Source: JOPF136 sp963773835
GTDB taxonomy: Bacteria > Acidobacteriota > Terriglobia > Acidiferrales > UBA7541
DNA: 64,000 bases
Reading direction: 5' to 3'
Assembly (NCBI GenBank): GCA_963773835.1
Contig: CAVZCQ010000004.1
Location: 372,001 to 436,000 of the forward strand
The position numbers were made by a program, and so were the translations under genes. The notes beneath the pieces are model-generated. The model was given only the letters and a program-made list of their open reading frames with translations, was not told the origin of the DNA and did not search any database. The stretch's first letter is position 1; every line of letters starts with the position of its first letter. This document shows, one piece after another, positions 7,017-14,556 of the stretch.

Positions 7017-7405
7017 TTGCAGCGGATACGAGCACCTGGGTCGCCTATCTCGAAGGCGGCGGAGGCCAGGATGTGCGGCTGCTCGACCGGGCGCTCGCAG
7101 ACCGCCAGGTCGTAATGGTTCCCGTTGTGCTCACTGAGTTGCTGAGCGATCCGGCCCTTCCCTCCCCTGTTGCGAAGACACTCCTGGAAATTCCCGTCAT
7201 GGACATCGAGTCGGGATATTGGCAGCGCGCTGGTGCGCTTCGTGCCAAGGTGCTTGGAAAGCGGCGTCGTGCGCGGCTGGGGAATGCGTTGATCGCACAG
7301 TGCTGTTTGGATCGAGGAGCAACCCTTGTCACGCGGGACCGGGACTTTGTGGCGTTTGCGGAAGCCGCGGGCCTCGACCTTGTGCGAAAGAGCAGCGAAG
7401 AGTGA
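7013..7405 (+). CDS. PIN-domain ribonuclease toxin, VapC type
   Basis: 130 residues, ATGA-coupled to the antitoxin. The PIN landmarks are AADTSTWVAYL (Asp, residue about 4), LTELL (Glu) and ATLVTRDRDFVAFA (Asp). At the third acidic position, where relatives have DALIA, this protein reads LGNALIAQ, so Asn replaces Asp; activity may be reduced. The family cleaves structured RNA. It is only distantly similar to the PIN protein at 5316-5765, so the two modules are independent acquisitions rather than a tandem duplication. Confidence 0.85.
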   Translation: MIAADTSTWVAYLEGGGGQDVRLLDRALADRQVVMVPVVLTELLSDPALPSPVAKTLLEIPVMDIESGYWQRAGALRAKVLGKRRRARLGNALIAQCCLDRGATLVTRDRDFVAFAEAAGLDLVRKSSEE

Positions 7406-7550
7406 CCCTTCGACTCGCCCGCCCCGGCGGGCGAGCTCCGCTCGCTCTCTCCAAACCGCTCGCGCCCGCCTGCCGGACGGGCAGGGGCAGGCTCGGGTCC
7501 GCTCCTACGAAGGGAAGGCGGCATCCGCCGCCGCAGGCGGGAGGCGATGG
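7406..7550. repeat. intergenic hairpins after vapC
   Basis: CTCGCCCGCC (7414-7423) pairs with GGCGGGCGAG (7426-7435) across two bases; a second smaller hairpin (CTGCC..GGCAG, 7470-7484) follows. They lie between convergent genes and may end transcription, though there is no T-tract. The rest of the 145 bases holds nothing recognisable. Confidence 0.5.
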
Positions 7551-7910
7551 TTACGGACTCTTCTTGGCGGGCTTGGCGCCTTCGCCGGCGGCGTTGAATT
7601 TGCGCTCCTTCTTGCCTGCCGCGCCCTTGACGAAGAAGTGGCCGCGATCAACGCGGAAATCCACCGCGTCGCCGACAGCGAACTCAGCTTCCTTGTTGGA
7701 CTCCAGTTCGTAGTAATGGTCGGCTGTCTCCACCCGGTAGATCCAGTCCCTCACGTGCACCTTGGTGACCTGACCCGTGTACGTCTCGGTGACGGACGTG
7801 TCGTGGTCAACGTACCGGATGGAGGCGACGGTTCCATGCAGGGGATAGCTGGGCGCTGCCGCCAGGACGCTGGCCAGGAAGAGAGTCGCCACGGTGAGCG
7901 CGGTACGCAT
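7551..7910 (-). CDS. small exported protein of unknown function
   Basis: 119 residues. A clear signal peptide (residues 1-18, cleavage near AAA-PSY) is followed by a compact domain about 75 residues long, rich in short beta strands (HGTVASIRYVD, WIYRVETADHYYELES, VGDAVDFRVDRGHFFV), and then a Lys/Ala/Pro-rich tail. The strand pattern resembles a small OB- or SH3-like barrel, but no named family is recognised. It stands alone between the VapC gene and the serine hydrolase. Confidence 0.6.
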   Translation of the reverse strand: MRTALTVATLFLASVLAAAPSYPLHGTVASIRYVDHDTSVTETYTGQVTKVHVRDWIYRVETADHYYELESNKEAEFAVGDAVDFRVDRGHFFVKGAAGKKERKFNAAGEGAKPAKKSP

Positions 7911-8002
7911 CGCGTGCTCTTAGCGGGATGATGCTCCCGCCGCTTCGCCGAAGGCAAGAAGAAAAATTCGACGGCGCCGCGGCTAGATTTGAAGTTGGAA
8001 GT

Positions 8003-9184
8003 CTAAAGTCCCCAGGCGCTCACCTTTCGAGCCATGTCCCACACCAGATTGTCCAGCGCGCCGCCGATCTCTCCATCCGGCTGACGCCGCGTGTTGCACA
8101 AAGCCGCCCAGGAAAAACCGCTCGACGTCCGCACCATGATTGTCGTTGTACCCGGCAGGCTTCCGTTGTGCCACCAGTTGCCCCTGCCGTCTTCTCTTAC
8201 CGACCACCCGCGCGCATACTTCACTTCCGCGGACTTCGGCTCAGCCGGGCCCGGGCTGACCATTTTGGCGATCGTCTCGCGCTTCAGCAGGCCCGGCGTG
8301 GTGCCATAGCCGGTCACGTGGGTCGCAAAGCGCGCCAGGTCGGTCGCCGTGGCCAGCCATCCGCCGTGCGAGTCCATGCGCGCCACATTCATGTTGTACG
8401 GGTTTTCACCGCTTTGCCCGAAGTAGACGACCTCATTCGGGGCGCGTTGTTTCAAGGTATTCCCCGAGATGCGCATATCCGCTATGCCGCACGGGGCTAA
8501 GATTTCCCGCCGCACGTATTCGGCATAGGGCTGGCGAGTGACCTTTTCGATGACTCGTCCCAGCACGCAGTAGCCGAAATTCGAATAGGCATAATGCTCT
8601 CCCGGAGGATTGAGCAGAGGCAGATGGTCCAAAGTCCATCCAATCAATTGCGCATGATTCATCGCGGGAAAACGGAACATGGGATCGCTCGAATCGTTTT
8701 GCCAGCCGCCGCAGGTATGAGTCAAAAGATGGTCCACCGTGATGTCCGTGACATAGCGCCGGTAGGGCCTCGTGCCATATTCCGTTCCCAGAATGCCGGC
8801 AGTACCGAAGACTCGGTCGGAAAGCGCGATCCAGCCCTTCTCCAGGAGACTGAAGATAGCCACCGAAGTGATGGGCTTGGTCACGCTCGCAATGCGAAAT
8901 AAATTCGACGCCCGAAGCGGCTCATCCCTGTCTCTGTCAATGCGGCCAAACGGCTGCTCATAAACAATCCGGCCATTTCGCGCGATGGACACGGAAAGCG
9001 CGGGTGCTGCGAACCTCTCCATGAATCCCAGGGCGACCCGCGCCATCGCTGCCCGCTCGGATTCCGTGACTTGCCCGTCGCTTGCGAGGAGCGGCGAGAA
9101 ATGCCGCAGCGGAAGGTCCGCGATACAAGCCGCCGTGGCCCAACCGATGTTCTGGAGTACCGCTCTTCGCGTCAGTTGTCGCAT
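8003..9184 (-). CDS. serine hydrolase, class C beta-lactamase/D-Ala carboxypeptidase family
   Basis: 393 residues from ATG 9184. The N-terminus TRRAVLQNIGWATAA resembles a twin-arginine signal, so the enzyme is probably exported. The SxxK motif is SVTK (in RIASVTKPITS), the second-motif Tyr is in HYAYSNFGY (YSN), and the third motif is near WWHNGSLPG. These are the catalytic landmarks of penicillin-binding/esterase type serine hydrolases; the substrate cannot be told. Its promoter at 9204-9232 shares 20 exact bases with that of nadE. Confidence 0.85.
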   Translation of the reverse strand: MRQLTRRAVLQNIGWATAACIADLPLRHFSPLLASDGQVTESERAAMARVALGFMERFAAPALSVSIARNGRIVYEQPFGRIDRDRDEPLRASNLFRIASVTKPITSVAIFSLLEKGWIALSDRVFGTAGILGTEYGTRPYRRYVTDITVDHLLTHTCGGWQNDSSDPMFRFPAMNHAQLIGWTLDHLPLLNPPGEHYAYSNFGYCVLGRVIEKVTRQPYAEYVRREILAPCGIADMRISGNTLKQRAPNEVVYFGQSGENPYNMNVARMDSHGGWLATATDLARFATHVTGYGTTPGLLKRETIAKMVSPGPAEPKSAEVKYARGWSVREDGRGNWWHNGSLPGTTTIMVRTSSGFSWAALCNTRRQPDGEIGGALDNLVWDMARKVSAWGL

Positions 9185-9203
9185 TCGCGCTCGCTTTCGA
9201 GGA

Positions 9204-9232
9204 AGGATACGGAGCGATATCCATACTAGCAA
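9204..9232 (-). promoter_or_regulatory. serine hydrolase promoter (shared sequence, copy B)
   Basis: On the minus strand TTGCTA (9232-9227), a 17-base spacer and TATCCT (9209-9204). Bases 9201-9220 are identical to 4055-4074 before nadE, and GCAAGCGG follows at the same 8-base distance. Unlike nadE, the ATG here lies about 20 bases beyond the -10. Confidence 0.5.
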
Positions 9233-9272
9233 GCGGTTGGTAGCGCCGGCCTCGTCCTGGAAGTTTCTCCGG

Positions 9273-9926
9273 TTATCGCGGCCAAACGTAATAGCCCGGC
9301 CCGACGCGCATGTGGTGGTGCCACGCCACGGGAAACGCCCAGGCCACCAGGAGCCCCAGCACCGCCTGTCCAATTGCCAGCGGAATGATGTTGCGCGCGC
9401 GTCCAAACATCCAAGCCATGGCCGCCCCGCCGGCAAACGTCAGCGGTACGAGCAGCGGATTCGGCCAGTGGCATGCGGCAAAAACCGCTCCCGTCAATCC
9501 CGCCGCCGCCCATTCATTCTGCACGAGCGAGAGCATGCGGTTGTGCACCAGGGAATTGAGCGCCACCTGCTGGAGCAGGCAGAACGCGAAGTAGGTGGCC
9601 ACCACGGAAACAAAATTCGACGGGAGATGCCGCGAGGCCCCCAGCAAAAAACCGGCGACCACAAGCCCCGCCGCGACGGGCGCGACCACGGCCAGAGCCA
9701 GCCGCGCGGCAGGACGAAGATTGTCGCTGCGCCACCCCAGAGTCTTCGCCGTGTCGTGATGCAGCAGAGAGCTCGCCACGATCCAAACCACGAAGACCAC
9801 CCAGGTGCCTCGCGCCACAAATTGAAGCTGCCAGATAAACCAGAGGGTGAATGCCGGCAGGAGCGCCACGTCGGCAAGCGATAGCCATCCCTCCAGAGCA
9901 GGATCCATTGTCCACACCGGCGTCAT
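9273..9926 (-). CDS. CPBP-like intramembrane protein (degenerate catalytic motif)
   Basis: About 217 residues if begun at ATG 9926 (an earlier GTG at 9959 and a later ATG at 9908 are also open). Six to seven hydrophobic segments. The C-terminal half resembles CPBP/Abi intramembrane proteases: LLQQVALNSLVHNRM takes the place of motif 1 (EExxxR) and FAACHWPNPLLVP matches the FxxxH motif. The paired Glu of motif 1 is Gln-Gln, so proteolytic activity is doubtful; it may have a scaffolding role. Confidence 0.65.
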   Translation of the reverse strand: MTPVWTMDPALEGWLSLADVALLPAFTLWFIWQLQFVARGTWVVFVVWIVASSLLHHDTAKTLGWRSDNLRPAARLALAVVAPVAAGLVVAGFLLGASRHLPSNFVSVVATYFAFCLLQQVALNSLVHNRMLSLVQNEWAAAGLTGAVFAACHWPNPLLVPLTFAGGAAMAWMFGRARNIIPLAIGQAVLGLLVAWAFPVAWHHHMRVGPGYYVWPR

Positions 9927-10062
9927 GATATCGCTTGCCGGCAAATGGTGAGAGACCACAAAGGCAAAGAGGAATCAAAGGATACCGCCCGCCACGGCGC
10001 GTAAACACTGGGGCGCAGAGGAAGGCAGGCGCTGGGCTATACTCGGGGCGAGCAGGAGAAGG

Positions 10063-10557
10063 ATGGACACAGAAGGCGATAAGGGACGTCTCGCGGAAGC
10101 GATGCAGTGGTTCCGCATGGCCTACGAACACCAGATGCGCGGCGAACTGGAGGAGGCGGTACGGCTCTACACACAGTCGATTGACGCGTATCCGACGGCC
10201 GAGGGATACACGTTCCGCGGGTGGGTGTACAGCTTTCAGGGACGGATTGACGACGCGATCGCGGAATGCAAGAAGGCCATCGAGGTGGACCCGACATTCG
10301 GGAATCCGTACAACGATATCGGGGCGTACCTGGTGGAACAGCACCGGCTGGATGAGGCCATCCCATGGCTGGAGAAGGCCCTCGTCGCGCCAAGGTACGA
10401 GAGCTACTGCTTCCCGCACGTGAACCTGGGGCGCGTGTACGAGATGAAGCGGATGTTTGCGAAGGCGCTGAAGCACTACCAGGAGGCGCTGGACGAGAAT
10501 CCGAAACATCTGGGCGCGTTGCAGGCGGTGGCGCGGCTGAAAGGGATGAGTAACTGA
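10063..10557 (+). CDS. tetratricopeptide repeat protein
   Basis: 164 residues, no signal peptide, so cytoplasmic. It is made of four TPR units: residues about 13-46 (EHQMRGELEEAVRLY), 47-80 (GRIDDAIAECKKAI), 81-115 (HRLDEAIPWLEKAL) and 121-155 (KRMFAKALKHYQEAL). TPR arrays bind partner proteins. GGAGAAGG stands just before the ATG. A 47-base gap with a hairpin separates it from the phosphatase gene, so the two may be co-transcribed. Confidence 0.85.
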   Translation: MDTEGDKGRLAEAMQWFRMAYEHQMRGELEEAVRLYTQSIDAYPTAEGYTFRGWVYSFQGRIDDAIAECKKAIEVDPTFGNPYNDIGAYLVEQHRLDEAIPWLEKALVAPRYESYCFPHVNLGRVYEMKRMFAKALKHYQEALDENPKHLGALQAVARLKGMSN

Positions 10558-10579
10558 TGTTTTTGCGCGCAGGAAAAAC

Positions 10580-10602
10580 CGCCGCCTAGAAGGCGGCGCT
10601 AA
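10580..10602 (-). repeat. REP-like hairpin, GTTAG variant
   Basis: CGCCGCC (10580-10586) pairs with GGCGGCG (10592-10598) around TAGAA. On the minus strand it starts GTTAG rather than GTAG. It lies directly before the GTG start of the next gene. Confidence 0.6.
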
Positions 10603-10604
10603 CA

Positions 10605-11420
10605 GTGAAGAATTCCCTGCCCTATTCGGAATATGCGGAATTTGCCGAGGCTGCGGCGCGGGCTGCGGGCGAAATTACGCTGCGCTATTTCCAGAAATTG
10701 CCGGGAGTCGAGTACAAAGCCGACCGGTCGCCAGTGACGGTGGCCGACCGGGAGAGCGAACGGTTGCTGCGCGCGCGCATCGAGGAACGCTATCCGGGGC
10801 ACGGGATATTGGGGGAGGAATTCGGACTGACGCGGCCGGAAGCCGAGCTGCGCTGGCTGCTGGATCCGATTGATGGGACCGCGTCGTACATTCGCGGCGT
10901 GCCGCTGTACGGAGTGATGCTGGCGCTGGTGGCGCGGGGCCCGAAAGCGCCCAATGACGATGACCCGGTGGTGGGCGTGGTGCACTTCCCTGCCCTGGCG
11001 GAGACGCTGGTGGCGTGGCGCGGAGGCGGATGCTGGTGGTCCCGAAGCGTCGGGAGGGTGCGGGCGCGCGTGTCCGATGTGGAGCGGCTGGAGGAGGCCA
11101 CGCTGTTGCTGACGGATCCGGCCGGGATGCGCGAAGGAGCGAAACACGCAGGCTACGAGCGGCTGCGCACGCGCGTGAAGATGGAGCGCGGGTGGGGGGA
11201 TTGCTACGGGCATGCGCTGGTGGCTACAGGACGGGCGGAGATCATGCTCGACCCTGAGCTGCATGAGTGGGATGCGGCGCCGCTGATCCCGATTGTCGAG
11301 GAGGCGGGAGGGAGATTCACGGATTGGCGCGGGAGAAGGACGATTTCAGGCGGGGATGGGTTTGCTACGAATAGGAGGCTGTACAAAGAGGTGCTGGACG
11401 TGATCGGAGAGAAGATTTAA
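10605..11420 (+). CDS. inositol-monophosphatase family phosphatase, histidinol-phosphatase-like
   Basis: 271 residues with a GTG start. All metal-site motifs of the family are present: Glu in GILGEEFG, the LDPIDGT loop (about residues 86-92) and EWDAAPLIPIVEEAGG with the catalytic Asp. GWGDCYGHALVATGRAE is closest to the HisN-type histidinol-phosphate phosphatases, which finish the penultimate step of histidine synthesis; inositol phosphatase or FBPase activity remains possible. The Mg2+-dependent enzyme is cytoplasmic. Confidence 0.85.
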   Translation: MKNSLPYSEYAEFAEAAARAAGEITLRYFQKLPGVEYKADRSPVTVADRESERLLRARIEERYPGHGILGEEFGLTRPEAELRWLLDPIDGTASYIRGVPLYGVMLALVARGPKAPNDDDPVVGVVHFPALAETLVAWRGGGCWWSRSVGRVRARVSDVERLEEATLLLTDPAGMREGAKHAGYERLRTRVKMERGWGDCYGHALVATGRAEIMLDPELHEWDAAPLIPIVEEAGGRFTDWRGRRTISGGDGFATNRRLYKEVLDVIGEKI

Positions 11421-11501
11421 CACGGAGATCGCGGAGCCAGGGACAAAGACGGGGAGAAGATACCGCAGAGGCGCAGAGTACGCAGAGGAGCACAGAGAAA
11501 A
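11421..11501. repeat. degenerate CACGGAG/CGCAGAGG low-complexity tract
   Basis: A purine-rich run of loosely repeated 6-9 base units (AACACGGAG, GCGGAG, CGCAGAGG, GTACGCAGAGGAG, CACAGAG). The same kind of tract occurs near 31046-31100, 46970-47115, 61141-61215 and at 63950-63985. It has no ORF and no clear fold. Confidence 0.6.
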
Positions 11502-12125
11502 TCAACGCAGAGGCGGTTTGCGGGCGAGAAGGCTGGCGACGGCGCTGGGCATTTCGCATTCGCGGTAGAAGTGCACGTCGAGAGAGGGAACTGCAGAGCG
11601 GAGTTCGCCGGGATGCAGCAGATGGGCGTGGTTGCGCGGGCCTTCCGGGTGCGCGAGCTGGAGATGGGTGAACGTTTCGTAGAGCAGCTGGCCCCCCGGT
11701 GCGAGGGCGCGTTCGATGGCCGGGAACAGAGGGCGGTGGAGATAGTGAAAGCAGAGGATCAGGTCGAAGGAGGCCTGGGGGAGCTGGAAGGATTCCAGGT
11801 CCGCTTCAACCAGCACGATGCCTTGGATGTGCGCGGGGACGGCGGCGGGAGCGCCGCGGTGGATGGCGATGCCGCGCGAATCGGCCAGCGAGGCGGCCCG
11901 GTCGAGAGCCGCTGAAGAGAAATCAATGGCTAGGACGGGCCAGCCGCGTTCGGCGAGATAGATGGCGTTCTGGCCGGCGCCGCAGGCCAGATCCAGCGCA
12001 TGGGAATGGGGATTCGGTCGCGGGAGGAGAGGAAAGCACTCAACGAGAAACGCGGCGGGAGCAGGAGCAGGATGCGCCGCGGATTCGCGGTGGCGGGCGT
12101 TCCAGTGCTGGCGGTCGTGGGGCAC
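11502..12125 (-). CDS. class I SAM-dependent methyltransferase
   Basis: 207 residues from a GTG at 12125, preferred because the 29 residues that an upstream start would add do not look like protein; the true start is uncertain. Motif I LDLACGAGQNAIYLAERG (about residues 40-57), then VLAIDFSSAALD (acidic end of strand 2) and FDLILCFHYLHRPLFPAIERAL (motif IV region) define a Rossmann methyltransferase of the tellurite-resistance TehB/UbiE-like type. The small-molecule substrate is unknown. Confidence 0.8.
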   Translation of the reverse strand: MPHDRQHWNARHRESAAHPAPAPAAFLVECFPLLPRPNPHSHALDLACGAGQNAIYLAERGWPVLAIDFSSAALDRAASLADSRGIAIHRGAPAAVPAHIQGIVLVEADLESFQLPQASFDLILCFHYLHRPLFPAIERALAPGGQLLYETFTHLQLAHPEGPRNHAHLLHPGELRSAVPSLDVHFYRECEMPSAVASLLARKPPLR

Positions 12126-12248
12126 AGGTAGAGAGTAAACTAGAAAGGAGTTTCTCTCTCCTGCGGCGGGCAAAGGGGCAGAGGAGTCAAAGTAGGAGAA
12201 AGAAGTCCACATTGCCCGCTGGGGGCCGGATCACATGAACGGAAAGGT

Positions 12249-12284
12249 GCACAGGCTGATCCCGATGCTTCGGGACTGCGCCAC
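12249..12284 (-). repeat. REP-like double hairpin (GGCACAG class)
   Basis: Inner stem CCCGA/TCGGG (12261-12265, 12270-12274) inside an imperfect outer GCACAGGCTG/CTGCGC pairing. Near-identical copies lie at 39716-39751 and 45945-45981. Confidence 0.6.
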
Positions 12285-12297
12285 ACGAAACGGTTAT

Positions 12298-12621
12298 TTA
12301 CACGCTGAAGGAGCTGCCGCAGCCGCAGGTGCTCTTCACGTTGGGGTTATTGAATTTGAAGCCGGAGCCTTCCAGCGTCTCGACGTAGTCGATCTGGACG
12401 CCGCCGAGATACATCAGGCTCATCTGGTCTACAAAAACTTTGAGGCCGTCGAAATCGAAGACGCGGTCGGTGCCGTTCGAGTTGTTCTCAAAGGCCATGT
12501 GGTACTGGAATCCGGAGCAGCCTCCGCCAACCACGGCCACGCGCAGGGCGGTGGGGGCGGGGTTCTGCATGCCCATGATTTCCTTCACTTTAACGACAGC
12601 GGTCGGTGTCAGACTGACCAT
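12298..12621 (-). CDS. erpA: iron-sulfur cluster insertion protein, ErpA/HesB family
   Basis: 107 residues, typical length of A-type carriers. The three cluster-ligating cysteines are present: GGGCSGFQYHM (about residue 35) and the C-terminal STCGCGSSF. It accepts Fe-S clusters from the scaffold and delivers them to apoproteins in the cytoplasm, relevant to the Rieske protein and ferredoxins nearby. GGAGGG precedes the ATG, and an extended -10 promoter lies at 12672-12680. ErpA versus IscA cannot be firmly separated by sequence alone. Confidence 0.9.
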   Translation of the reverse strand: MVSLTPTAVVKVKEIMGMQNPAPTALRVAVVGGGCSGFQYHMAFENNSNGTDRVFDFDGLKVFVDQMSLMYLGGVQIDYVETLEGSGFKFNNPNVKSTCGCGSSFSV

Positions 12622-12671
12622 TTTCTGATCCCTCCGGGCACCGCGCTCGCGGCGCCCTCTCTCACGTGCCT

Positions 12672-12680
12672 ATTATAGCA
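12672..12680 (-). promoter_or_regulatory. extended -10 promoter of erpA
   Basis: On the minus strand TGCTATAAT: perfect -10 with the TGn extension, about 50 bases before the ATG. No good -35 is seen, as expected for extended -10 promoters. Confidence 0.55.
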
Positions 12681-12818
12681 GAGCCTGCAAGCCCACGCTG
12701 CTCCACTCGTTGGATGCGTGTGCGAGAAAGAAAACAACATCGAGACCGAAACTGAGCGGAGGAGGACGCGGAGAGAAGATGGATTGAGAATGAGATTATT
12801 GCGTAGAATGCGAAAGCG

Positions 12819-13820
12819 ATGGAACGCACGGTCACGTTGATACCGGGAGAAGGGATCGGGCCGGAAGTGGCGCGCGCGACGCGGCGGGTGATTGACGCGA
12901 GCGGGGCGAAAATCCGGTGGGAAGAGGTGTCGGCTCGGGCGGAAATGGAACGGCGCGGCGGAGGCTATCTGGCCGCCGAGGCCATCACTGCCATGGAACG
13001 GAACGGCTGCGGGCTGAAGGGGCCGATGACCACTCCGGTGGCGTCGGGTCCGCCATCGATCAACGTGGGGCTGCGGAAGGCGCTGGACCTCTACGCGAAT
13101 TTGCGGCCGGTGAAGAACCTGCCGGGAGTGAAATCGCGGTTCGAGGGCGTGGACCTGGTGATCGTGCGGGAGAACACGGAAGACCTCTACAGCGGGATCG
13201 AGCACGAGGTGGTGCCGGGAGTGGTGGAGAGCATAAAAATCATCACCGAGAAGGCCTCGACGCGGATCGCGCGGTTCGCGTTCGAATATGCGCGGCGCGA
13301 GGGGCGGAAGCGCGTGGCCGCGGTGCACAAAGCGAACATCATGAAGCAATCGGACGGGCTGTTCCTGGGCTGCACGCGGACGGTGGCGAGCGAGTACCGC
13401 GACATCGAGTACCGCGAAGTGATTGTGGACAATGCGTGCATGCAACTGGTGCTGAATCCGGGGCAGTTCGACGTGCTGGTGATGCCGAACCTGTACGGAG
13501 ACGTGGTGAGCGATTTGTGCGCCGGGCTGGTGGGCGGGCTGGGGTTGGTGCCCAGCGGAAACATTGGAGAGAAGGCGGCGCTGTTCGAGGCGGTGCATGG
13601 GACGGCGCCGGATATTGCCGGGCGAGGAATCGCGAATCCCACGGCGCTGGTGCTGAGCGGGGTGATGATGCTTCGGCACATGGGAGAGACCGCGGCGGCG
13701 GACCGGGTGCAAAGTGCAGTGGAAGGCGTGTATCGCGAGGGCCGTTGGGTGACGCGGGAACTGGGTGGGAAGGCGACGACGGAGGAGTTTACGCAGGCGG
13801 TGATTGGGGCGATGAAGTAG
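12819..13820 (+). CDS. NAD-type isocitrate/isopropylmalate dehydrogenase family enzyme
   Basis: 333 residues. Landmarks: LIPGEGIGPEV at the N-terminus; GLKGPMTTPVASG (substrate phosphate/carboxylate loop); VRENTEDLYSGIEHEV, characteristic of isocitrate rather than isopropylmalate dehydrogenases; HKANIMKQSDGLF (catalytic Lys); and NLYGDVVSDLCAGLVGGLG (metal-binding Asp). The length matches NAD-dependent homo-isocitrate/isocitrate dehydrogenases. The reaction is oxidative decarboxylation of isocitrate to 2-oxoglutarate in the TCA cycle; homoisocitrate is a less likely substrate. It is a single-gene transcription unit. Confidence 0.88.
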   Translation: MERTVTLIPGEGIGPEVARATRRVIDASGAKIRWEEVSARAEMERRGGGYLAAEAITAMERNGCGLKGPMTTPVASGPPSINVGLRKALDLYANLRPVKNLPGVKSRFEGVDLVIVRENTEDLYSGIEHEVVPGVVESIKIITEKASTRIARFAFEYARREGRKRVAAVHKANIMKQSDGLFLGCTRTVASEYRDIEYREVIVDNACMQLVLNPGQFDVLVMPNLYGDVVSDLCAGLVGGLGLVPSGNIGEKAALFEAVHGTAPDIAGRGIANPTALVLSGVMMLRHMGETAAADRVQSAVEGVYREGRWVTRELGGKATTEEFTQAVIGAMK

Positions 13821-13867
13821 TGAATGAATCTACGGCGGTTCGCGGGACAAAGTGCTAGGATTTCAGC

Positions 13868-13909
13868 ATGGATCTGCTATCACCAGAGCAGCGGGGTGAG
13901 CACGGGTGA
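13868..13909 (+). CDS. possible 13-codon leader ORF before hicB
   Basis: ATG at 13868, preceded by AGGA at 8 bases, opens MDLLSPEQRGEHG and stops at TGA 13907-13909, which overlaps the GTG start of the HicB gene (GGGTGAGC). The arrangement would couple antitoxin translation to the leader. It may equally be chance. Confidence 0.25.
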   Translation: MDLLSPEQRGEHG

Positions 13910-14223
13910 GCGTCGCGGGAATTCAAGCAGAGTTCAAACTTTTCGGTGTTGTCAAGCGCGAGGGGCGTTGGTACATCGCCCACTGTCCTCCGCTGGACCT
14001 GACCACACAGGGAAGAAGCGCGGAGGAGGCCAAACGCAATCTGCGGGAGGCGGCAGAGCTGTTCTTCACGAGCTGCCTAGAGCGCGGGACTCTGGACCAA
14101 GCGTTGCGCGAACTGGGATTCGTGGGTGTGGAACGAGCGGCGCGCAGAATCCCGCAAGATGCCTTCGAGATGACCATCCCTCTCCCTCTGCGCTTCGACA
14201 AACCTGATCCGTGCCCCGTCTGA
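13906..14223 (+). CDS. hicB: HicB-family antitoxin
   Basis: 105 residues, GTG start. The N-terminal partial RNase-H-like fold is seen in FGVVKREGRWYIAHCPPLDL followed by TTQGRSAEEAKRNLREAAELFF, the signature strand-helix of HicB. The C-terminus lacks an obvious HTH. It overlaps the HicA gene by 13 bases. HicB binds and neutralises the HicA mRNA interferase; the antitoxin-first order is the less common arrangement but well known. Confidence 0.85.
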   Translation: MSVAGIQAEFKLFGVVKREGRWYIAHCPPLDLTTQGRSAEEAKRNLREAAELFFTSCLERGTLDQALRELGFVGVERAARRIPQDAFEMTIPLPLRFDKPDPCPV

Positions 14224-14441
14224 CACCACTCCCCTGGGAAACGCTCGTGTGCGTGTTCGAGCAGCTCGGATACCGGCGGGCGGGCCAACACGGAAGCCAC
14301 ATCAAAATGGAAAAGGCGGGAGTTGCACGGCCTTTAGTCATTCCCCGCTATGATGAGGTCGGAAGGGACATCATCCTTACCCTGATTCGAACGGCTGGGA
14401 TCACGCGAGAGGCGTTTTTTGCTCTGCTATCCAACTGCTAG
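14211..14441 (+). CDS. hicA: HicA-family mRNA interferase toxin
   Basis: 76 residues, GTG start inside the end of hicB. The double-stranded-RNA-binding-like fold of HicA is recognisable from LPWETLVCVFEQLGYRRAGQHGSHIKM, with the catalytic His in GSHIK, then RPLVIPRYDEVGRDIILTLIRTAGIT. It cleaves mRNA when released from HicB. Together they form the third toxin-antitoxin module in the first 15 kb. Confidence 0.88.
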   Translation: MPRLTPLPWETLVCVFEQLGYRRAGQHGSHIKMEKAGVARPLVIPRYDEVGRDIILTLIRTAGITREAFFALLSNC

Positions 14442-14556
14442 CGGCAAGTCAGTGACGTCCGCAGGGAGAGGCGTGTGCGAGCACTGGCTTGGTTGAATTG
14501 ACATTTGCGGGAGCGTTGGAAACAATGGCTAGGAACGGGTCGAGCGGGAGGAATTT

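Noticed and set aside
9238..9260. GGTAGCGCCGGCC on the plus strand as a reversed REP element
   Set aside because: No complementary right arm follows, so it is at most a truncated copy and was not counted against the uniform orientation.
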